A stretch of 9,500 nt of DNA from JAVBMB01 sp031552995 (GTDB lineage: Bacteria > Bacillota > Clostridia > Oscillospirales > Butyricicoccaceae): the NCBI GenBank assembly GCA_031552995.1, contig JAVBMB010000035.1, forward strand, positions 1-9,500, read 5' to 3'. Each line of letters starts with the position of its first letter. Within the stretch, counting starts at the first letter, position 1. Shown in pieces: positions 4,411 to 9,500 of this stretch. A program made the position numbers and the translations under genes. Below the pieces are notes generated by a model. It was not told where the DNA came from and did not search any database. It worked only from the letters and a program-made list of their open reading frames with translations.

Positions 4411-6639
4411 TCACGCATCAAAACGCGGTCTCTTCAGGTCAAGCAGCTCCGCCGCCGCATCGCAATTCGCGCGCTCCAGTTGCCGCAATCTCATCGAAAC
4501 ATCCTTGTGCCCGCTATCCCCGCGCATCACTTTATCAATTTCGGCGCACAGCCAGCCGGCGTTCATTTCATTCAGCTCACGGCACGCGCTTGACCCGATA
4601 TAGTTCATAAAACTCGACACCTTAATCTCGTACGCTGCCGCGATAAACGGCACATTCGCCGCCGCCGAGAACACAAGCGCGTGCAGCCTCATCGCGCACA
4701 CTACGCTCATGCATTTCAGTATCGCAATTGTCAAATCAACCTCGTCCGGCGTTTGAAGCAAAACGTAGTTGCTTTTCATAAAGCTGCCCGCAACCTGCGA
4801 CGGAGGTATATCCTTCGGCTTTTCAATCGGAAGAAACACAACCTGCATCCCGTATTTCCCGGTCGCATAGTCCGCCGCTTCCGCAAATATGTCAAACGAA
4901 TCAAAGCCCTTCCAGTTTCGTATAGAAAAACATATCGAAGGCCTGTCTGCGTCAATGCCATGCGCCGCCATAAACGCCCGTCCAAGCTGCATATCAGCCG
5001 GCTGAAGGCTCATTGCCGGGTCGGCGGCGTCGCGGATATCCGGTCTGCTGACGCCCATATTCTGCAAATCCTCCCGCGAGACAGCGTCGCGCAGTGTGAT
5101 AATGTCGACATTCCTGTCAAGAACCCCGCTTGAAATGCGTCTGTTCAGCCGTCCGCTGACCGGCCCGATTCCGCAGCCGTACATCAGCACTTTGCAGCCC
5201 AGCTTCTTTGCCGCGAATATGGTCATCAGGTAAAAATACAGCGATCTGCTCGATGTTGAGTCCTGAATCAGGCTTCCTCCGCCGTTGACAAACAGCGCCG
5301 CTTTGCTCATATGCCCAATGAACGCCGGGTTAAACGTATAAACCGCGTTTACCCCGTGCTTAAGCCTTGTCTGCTTCGGCTGCCGTGTCATCACTGTCAG
5401 CGGCATCAACGGATCCAGCTCGCGCATAGAGTGAATTATCGCGTTCAATATCGCCTCATCGCCCGAGTTCCCGCGCCCGTAAGCGCCGCATATCAATACG
5501 CCGTCGCGGCGCCGCTCGGCGCGTTTTTCCAGCTCTAAAATCCGGCTGTATATGCCGCTTTGCGTCGCCGCCATGCTGTCAAGGGAATACCGCGCCGAGG
5601 CGTCGGCATGAAGACGCTCGGCGAACAGCCGGCGCTTTGTATTGTCACGCGCCAGTTCAATAATATACCCGGCAAATGTCCCGTCGTCGCCCGGGTTAAA
5701 TATATATCCGCTCTCGCCGTGGCGAACAAGCTGCCGCATACCGCCGACATCGGAGGTAATAACGGCGCACCCCTCGCGAATCCCCTCAAGAATCGAATAG
5801 GGGAACGATTCCGATATCGAGCACAGCACATTTATATCACATGCCGCAAAAAACTGAGGCACATCGCTGACCCAGCCGAAAAAGCTGACCTTATCGTCAA
5901 GCGAGAGCGCCGCAGCCTGTTTTTTCAGGTTTTGCAGCTCCTCGCCGTCGCCGCCGATAATAAGCCTGACATTCGGCTGCTCGTCCAGCGCGCGCCGGAA
6001 CGCGCGCAGCAGCGTCGGGATATCCTTTACCGGCGTCAGTCTGGCCGGTATCCCCAGAACAATATCGCCTTCTTTATAGTCAAGTCCGTGGCTCCGCAGA
6101 TATTCGCCCCTGTCAAACGGCGCCGCCGTCTTGGAAAAATCCACACCGTTATATATCGTCATTATGTCAAGAGGGCAGAACCCGCGCTCAATCATCATTT
6201 TCCTAAACTGGTCCGAAACCGTCGTATAATAGTCAAACCTGCGCAAAGCCGCGGCATTTATCCGCCCAATCGTGTTGCGTCTAAGCGCGCTGTGTAGATA
6301 ATCGAGCCGGTAGTCGCTGTGTATCGTCGTAACTATAGTTCTGCGGCAGAACAGCTTTACAAGCACGCCGCCCACGTTTGCCTTGGCGCCGTGGCAATGC
6401 ACGACATCGGGCTTTTCGCGCCTGACAAACCTGATAAGCCTTATGTAGTCAAGCGGCGCAAACCCAGAGAACAGTGTAACGGTGTTTATCCCGGCCTCCT
6501 CGGCGTCTTTTGGGAAATCTCCCGACCTCATGCTGACAAGTTTTATATCATGCTCGCGGCTCAGGCGAGAACACAACTGAATAATATGCGGTTTAGCACC
6601 GCCGCGGTCTCCGCCGCCAGCAATGTGTATGACTTTCAT
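4411..6639 (-). CDS. Fusion protein: family-4-like glycosyltransferase + CsaB-like polysaccharide pyruvyltransferase
   Basis: 742 aa from ATG 6639, chosen because GGAG lies 8 nt upstream; a GTG at 6648 would add 3 residues but overlaps that site. Residues about 1-370 are a GT-B glycosyltransferase of the GT4 type: the N-terminal glycine-rich loop HIAGGGDRGGAKPH, VVHCHGAKAN, TVSDQFRK, IYNGVD, IPARLTPVKDIPTLL, and the nucleotide-sugar motif ESFPYSILE (E-x7-E, Glu277 and Glu285). Residues about 380-720 match CsaB-type pyruvyltransferases: GAYGRGNSGDEAIL (385-398), NGGGSLIQD, GCGIGP and MRLHALVFSAAANVPF (from 650). CsaB adds pyruvate ketals to secondary cell-wall polysaccharide, the ligand of SLH-domain surface proteins. 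One polypeptide could thus add a sugar and pyruvylate the same cytoplasmic polymer intermediate; this is inference. No signal peptide or membrane segment is visible. The gene is monocistronic and diverges from the ATPase operon. Confidence 0.9.
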   Translation of the reverse strand: MKVIHIAGGGDRGGAKPHIIQLCSRLSREHDIKLVSMRSGDFPKDAEEAGINTVTLFSGFAPLDYIRLIRFVRREKPDVVHCHGAKANVGGVLVKLFCRRTIVTTIHSDYRLDYLHSALRRNTIGRINAAALRRFDYYTTVSDQFRKMMIERGFCPLDIMTIYNGVDFSKTAAPFDRGEYLRSHGLDYKEGDIVLGIPARLTPVKDIPTLLRAFRRALDEQPNVRLIIGGDGEELQNLKKQAAALSLDDKVSFFGWVSDVPQFFAACDINVLCSISESFPYSILEGIREGCAVITSDVGGMRQLVRHGESGYIFNPGDDGTFAGYIIELARDNTKRRLFAERLHADASARYSLDSMAATQSGIYSRILELEKRAERRRDGVLICGAYGRGNSGDEAILNAIIHSMRELDPLMPLTVMTRQPKQTRLKHGVNAVYTFNPAFIGHMSKAALFVNGGGSLIQDSTSSRSLYFYLMTIFAAKKLGCKVLMYGCGIGPVSGRLNRRISSGVLDRNVDIITLRDAVSREDLQNMGVSRPDIRDAADPAMSLQPADMQLGRAFMAAHGIDADRPSICFSIRNWKGFDSFDIFAEAADYATGKYGMQVVFLPIEKPKDIPPSQVAGSFMKSNYVLLQTPDEVDLTIAILKCMSVVCAMRLHALVFSAAANVPFIAAAYEIKVSSFMNYIGSSACRELNEMNAGWLCAEIDKVMRGDSGHKDVSMRLRQLERANCDAAAELLDLKRPRFDA

Positions 6640-6717
6640 AGTTTTCACTCCACGTATAAATATGCCTAAAAATTGAAAAGCACACGGCTCACAAATGCAG
6701 CTGTAACCGATTGTTCA

Positions 6718-6746
6718 ATTATAACCAAATTATTGTGCAGGGTCAA
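6718..6746 (-). promoter_or_regulatory. Sigma-A promoter of the glycosyltransferase-CsaB gene
   Basis: On the minus strand, TTGACC (6741-6746), a 17-nt spacer and a perfect TATAAT (6718-6723). The leader to ATG 6639 would be about 70 nt. This is the best housekeeping promoter in the window, suggesting vegetative expression. Confidence 0.85.
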
Positions 6747-6776
6747 TAAACACATCCGTATTTTGTGTATATTACA

Positions 6777-6806
6777 TTGACATGCACAAAAAAAAGTGGT
6801 TAAATT
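6777..6806 (+). promoter_or_regulatory. Candidate promoter of the V-type ATPase operon
   Basis: A perfect -35 TTGACA (6777-6782) is followed after 17-18 nt by TTAAAT or TAAATT (6800-6806), each 4 of 6 against TATAAT. The spacer carries an A8 tract. It is back to back with the glycosyltransferase promoter: the two -35 elements are 30 nt apart. Confidence 0.6.
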
Positions 6807-6815
6807 ATTGTAACG

Positions 6816-6836
6816 AGCGCCGGCGGCGCTTTTTTT
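6816..6836 (+). terminator. Short GC hairpin with U7 tract at the start of the ATPase operon leader
   Basis: AGCGCC (6816-6821) pairs with GGCGCT (6825-6830) around a GGC loop, and seven Ts run from 6830 to 6836. The form is that of an intrinsic terminator. It lies only about 10 nt beyond the predicted -10, so for that promoter it would form the extreme 5' end of the transcript. It may instead stop read-through from upstream or protect the mRNA 5' end. GCCGGCG (6819-6825) can alternatively pair with CGCCGGC (6846-6852), which excludes the first hairpin. Confidence 0.55.
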
Positions 6837-6906
6837 GGGGTATGTCGCCGGCAGCTTATCGTCATTTTTGCCGCAAGAATATTATAGTGAATGGACGGTG
6901 GTGTTA

Positions 6907-7221
6907 TTGTCGCTCAATGCAATCAAACTGATCGGCGATATTGAGCAGCAGGCGGAAGCGATTGTCACTAAGGCCGCGCAGGATGCTAGAGAGCTTATCT
7001 TAACCGCACAAAAAGACGCGTCTGCTTCTCACGAAAAACGTGTGCAGGAGGAGCTTCGCGCCGTTGCGCAGGCCACGCAGGATGTGCAGGAAAAATCTCG
7101 TGTCACATCCGAGGAGACTGTAAAAAGCGCCGAAAGCCAGTGTAAGCTCATTGCCGATGAAGCTGCCGGCAATATGAAAGCGGCCATTTCCATCATCGTT
7201 GGGAGGGTTGTTGAGAGCTGA
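6907..7221 (+). CDS. V-type ATP synthase coiled-coil stalk subunit (AtpH/NtpF type)
   Basis: 104 aa from TTG 6907. The protein is almost wholly helical and charged, with many Ala, Glu, Gln and Lys: AIKLIGDIEQQAEAIVTKAAQDAREL at the start and a short hydrophobic end, ISIIVGRVV. This is the build of the H/F-type peripheral-stalk subunit of bacterial and archaeal V/A-ATPases, which pairs with subunit E to brace the catalytic head against subunit I. It is usually about 105 aa and encoded just before subunit I, as here. Start choice: GGTGG (6897-6901) sits 5 nt before TTG 6907, and the resulting MSLNAIK start and length fit the family. In-frame GTG codons at 6898 and 6901 are alternatives. Its TGA overlaps the next ATG by one base, indicating translational coupling. 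Confidence 0.82.
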   Translation: MSLNAIKLIGDIEQQAEAIVTKAAQDARELILTAQKDASASHEKRVQEELRAVAQATQDVQEKSRVTSEETVKSAESQCKLIADEAAGNMKAAISIIVGRVVES

Positions 7222-9152
7222 TGTCTATCGTCAAAATGAAACGCTTGACAGCCATTGCTTCCCGGCAGGCACGCAGACAGGTTTTGCTCAACCTTCACAG
7301 GCTGGAATGCGTCGAGATTGAGGAGAGCGAGCCTTCGGACCAGCTTAGGCTTCAAAGATTAAGCGAGGACACCGGTTCACAGCAGAGCCGCGCCTCGCTT
7401 GCTCGTGCGCTCGGGCTGCTAAATCAGGTTGCTCCGTTCAAAAAACCTATGCTGTCCGCCAAAAGGGAAGTGAGTGAAAGCCTGTTGTTCGACGGTCGGC
7501 GTCTCGACGGCGCGCTTAAGCTGGCCGAGGAAATCGACGCGCTTTACACGAGGCGGGAAGATACAAAAAACCAGATTTCACGTTACGAAACGCACATAAA
7601 GATGATGGCTCCGTGGATTGAATGCGAGCTGCCGCTTAATACAACCGGAACACGCGGCGCACCGCTTCTGTTTGGGACTATGTCGTCGTCATCAAATATT
7701 GAGCTGGCCGTCAAGGCGCTCGAAGAATCCGGCGCCGCGTTCGATCTTTCGCGCGTGTCGACCGACTCTGATTTGCACTACGTCACGCTTATGTATTTCC
7801 GCGGTGATGAAGACACCGTCATGACGGCGCTCAAACCGTTCGGCTTCTCTCGTGTCGTGTTCAAAGACATAACACGCAGCGCTAAAGGGGAGACCGACGG
7901 CGCCGGACGGCAAATCACAGCTCTCCAAAAAGATATGGCCGTCGCTCTCGGGCAGATTGCAGCCTTCGCCCCGCAAAGAGAGCTGCTTGAAGAAGCGCTT
8001 GACGCCTACACGCAGGAGGCCGCGCGGGACGATGTGCTTTCACGTGTCGGATATACGGATAAAACCGTAGTTTTCACCGGCTGGGTTCCGGCCGAAACTG
8101 AGCCGCGCGTCGCCGCAGTGCTTGAAAAGAACGGCTGCGCATATTCGTTTGATGACCCGGTCGAGGGGGATAATCCACCTACCGCCATGAAGAACGGTAA
8201 GCTCGCGCACCCGTTCGGCGCCGTCACAGAGATGTACGGCCTGCCCGGCTACAACAGCATTGTCGACCCTAACCCGCTGATTATGCCGTTTTACATCGTG
8301 TTTTTCGGCTTCATCATGGCTGATGCCGGCTATGGCCTGCTGATGGCGCTCGGCTCGCTGCTCGCGCTAAAAAAGATGAAGCCTCGCGGCACATCTCACC
8401 AGATGTTCACGATGTTTTTCTACTGCGGTATATTTACAATAATCGCGGGAATCCTGACAGGCGGCTTCTTCGCCGATGCCGTTGGCGCCTTCTGCAAGAC
8501 ATTCCTGCACAGCGATTTTACAATTAAGCCTGTGTGGTTTGATCCGCTCAACGAGCCGATGACATTTCTCATCGTGTCCATCGTATTCGGCGCAATACAG
8601 ATATTGTTCGGCATGGGTGTCTCGGCCTACCGCACCATTAAGCGGGGGGATATAATCGGTGCGATAGGTGAAGTCGGCACGTGGTACATCATTTTCATCG
8701 GCCTCGCCCTCGCCGTGCTCGGCGTCGGAATCGGCGTATACCTTTGCATACTCGGCGTTGTTCTGATGATTGTCATCGGCGGCAGAGGCAAAAAGGGAAT
8801 CGGGCGGCTCACCGGGGGGCTTGGCCAGCTTTATGGCGTAACCGGAATCGTATCTGATTTGCTGTCGTATTCGCGTATCATGGCGCTTGCCCTTTCCGGC
8901 GCTGTCGTAGGCAAGGTTATGAACCAAATCGGAACAATGGTCGGCGGATTTGTCGGCATATTTGTGTTTATAATCGCGTTTGTCATCGGCCACGGCTTCA
9001 ACATCGCCATCAGCGGACTCGGCGCTTATGTTCACACAAACAGGCTTCAGTATATCGAGTTCTTCGGCAGATTCTACGAGGGCGGCGGACGCTCGTTTAA
9101 GCCACTTGTCAACAAAACAAAATATATAGATATTGTTAGGGAGGAAAACTGA
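7221..9152 (+). CDS. V-type ATP synthase subunit I
   Basis: 643 aa, the normal size for bacterial subunit I, the stator membrane protein (homologue of V-ATPase subunit a) that forms the ion half-channels beside the rotor ring. Residues 1 to about 340 are the cytoplasmic arm with coiled-coil stretches (about 96-130 and 225-270). From about 353 follow hydrophobic segments near 353-383, 396-420, 447-470, 484-520, 540-565 and 572-600. The conserved LLSYSRIMALALSG holds Arg552, the equivalent of the essential ion-path arginine of the family. The C-terminal signature GHGFNIAISGLGAYVHTNRL, then YIEFFGRFYEGGG, is typical. GGGAGGG (7201-7207) and GAGAG (7213-7217) precede the ATG, which overlaps the upstream stop. 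Subunit K follows after 1 nt, so the three genes form one operon. Confidence 0.97.
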   Translation: MSIVKMKRLTAIASRQARRQVLLNLHRLECVEIEESEPSDQLRLQRLSEDTGSQQSRASLARALGLLNQVAPFKKPMLSAKREVSESLLFDGRRLDGALKLAEEIDALYTRREDTKNQISRYETHIKMMAPWIECELPLNTTGTRGAPLLFGTMSSSSNIELAVKALEESGAAFDLSRVSTDSDLHYVTLMYFRGDEDTVMTALKPFGFSRVVFKDITRSAKGETDGAGRQITALQKDMAVALGQIAAFAPQRELLEEALDAYTQEAARDDVLSRVGYTDKTVVFTGWVPAETEPRVAAVLEKNGCAYSFDDPVEGDNPPTAMKNGKLAHPFGAVTEMYGLPGYNSIVDPNPLIMPFYIVFFGFIMADAGYGLLMALGSLLALKKMKPRGTSHQMFTMFFYCGIFTIIAGILTGGFFADAVGAFCKTFLHSDFTIKPVWFDPLNEPMTFLIVSIVFGAIQILFGMGVSAYRTIKRGDIIGAIGEVGTWYIIFIGLALAVLGVGIGVYLCILGVVLMIVIGGRGKKGIGRLTGGLGQLYGVTGIVSDLLSYSRIMALALSGAVVGKVMNQIGTMVGGFVGIFVFIIAFVIGHGFNIAISGLGAYVHTNRLQYIEFFGRFYEGGGRSFKPLVNKTKYIDIVREEN

Positions 9153-9153
9153 A

Positions 9154-9500
9154 ATGGGAGATTTCATTGTTTCAATCAGCACCGGTTCAATCATGGCAAT
9201 CATCGGCGCGGTATTTGCGGTAACGCTGGCCGGCATGGGTTCCGCTAAGGGCGTCGGCATTGCCGCGCAGGCGGGTTCCGGCATTTTGTCCGAAGCGCCG
9301 GAAAACTTCGGCCGGGTACTTATCCTTCAGGCTCTGCCCGGCACACAGGGCATCTACGGCCTGCTTGTCGCGTTTCTTATACTGTTCACAAACAGCTCTG
9401 TCTTTGACGGCTCGCTGTCCACGGTTCAGGGTGCCGCCTATCTGATGGCCGCCCTTCCTATGGGCATCGTCGGTTACTTCTCGGCTATACACCAGGGCAA
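9154..9500 (+). CDS. V-type ATP synthase subunit K (rotor-ring proteolipid), 5' part
   Basis: The frame is open from ATG 9154 through the right edge (115 complete codons), with GGGAGG at 9139-9144, 9 nt upstream. Subunit K is the multi-helix proteolipid that forms the ion-binding rotor ring. Seen here: a first membrane helix around residues 10-28, a loop GMGSAKGVGIAAQAG, a second helix with LILQALPGTQGIYGLLVAF, and a third with AALPMGIVGYFSAIHQG. Leu61, Thr64 and Gln65 stand at the same positions as the sodium ligands of Enterococcus hirae NtpK, and Gln114 in IHQG matches the ligand NtpK Gln110. The carrier glutamate of the fourth helix lies beyond the window. About 160 aa are expected in all. 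Confidence 0.95.
   Translation, partial: MGDFIVSISTGSIMAIIGAVFAVTLAGMGSAKGVGIAAQAGSGILSEAPENFGRVLILQALPGTQGIYGLLVAFLILFTNSSVFDGSLSTVQGAAYLMAALPMGIVGYFSAIHQG

Noticed and set aside
5560..6297. Plus-strand open frame (245 codons) opposite the glycosyltransferase gene
   Set aside because: Arg/His/Pro-rich shadow of the real minus-strand gene, with no domain and no ribosome binding site.
6835..6906. Upstream start (TTG 6835) for the stalk subunit
   Set aside because: It would start in the hairpin U-tract with no ribosome binding site and would add about 24 residues not expected in the family.
8367..9284. Long minus-strand open frame (305 codons) opposite the ATPase genes
   Set aside because: It is antisense to the clear subunit I and K genes; the translation is of low complexity, rich in Asp, Ala and His, and has no recognisable domain.

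Overview
The window looks like ordinary chromosome from a spore-forming, anaerobic-type Firmicute of class Clostridia. The signs are a complete sporulation sigma factor K, a PheB-type ACT-domain protein, a YitT-family membrane protein, a CsaB-type cell-wall pyruvyltransferase and a V-type (A/V) ATPase operon in the usual clostridial order. Start sites mostly carry GGAGG-like ribosome binding sites. I see no phage, transposon, CRISPR array or plasmid signature.

Left part (1-2705): the C-terminal end of a YitT/DUF2179 protein (+) converges on sigK (-). An unusually tidy 14-bp hairpin lies between sigK and the divergent ACT-domain gene (+). That gene converges almost stop-to-stop with an AraC-type regulator carrying an effector-binding domain (-).

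Middle (2706-4410): a single tRNA-Leu(GAG) gene on the minus strand, with its own promoter, encoded CCA end and a textbook terminator. Divergent from it is a metallo-beta-lactamase-fold hydrolase (+). This is followed by a NUDIX hydrolase gene whose reading frame is intact except for one TAA at codon 23, so I call it a probable pseudogene. A non-coding stretch with two hairpins follows.

Right part (4411-9500): a large minus-strand gene encodes an apparent fusion of a family-4-like glycosyltransferase with a CsaB-like polysaccharide pyruvyltransferase, probably for cell-wall polymer modification. It has a near-consensus sigma-A promoter. Divergent from it starts the V-type ATPase operon: coiled-coil stalk subunit (atpH/ntpF type), membrane subunit I, then rotor-ring subunit K, which runs off the right edge. 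The visible part of subunit K keeps the residues that coordinate sodium in Enterococcus hirae NtpK, so a Na+-coupled enzyme is plausible. A short GC hairpin with a U-run sits at the very start of the operon leader.

Nothing here supports a new multi-gene system. The points most worth a second look are the single-nonsense NUDIX gene, the glycosyltransferase-CsaB fusion, the sodium-site residues of subunit K and the hairpins at 1179-1215 and 6816-6836.
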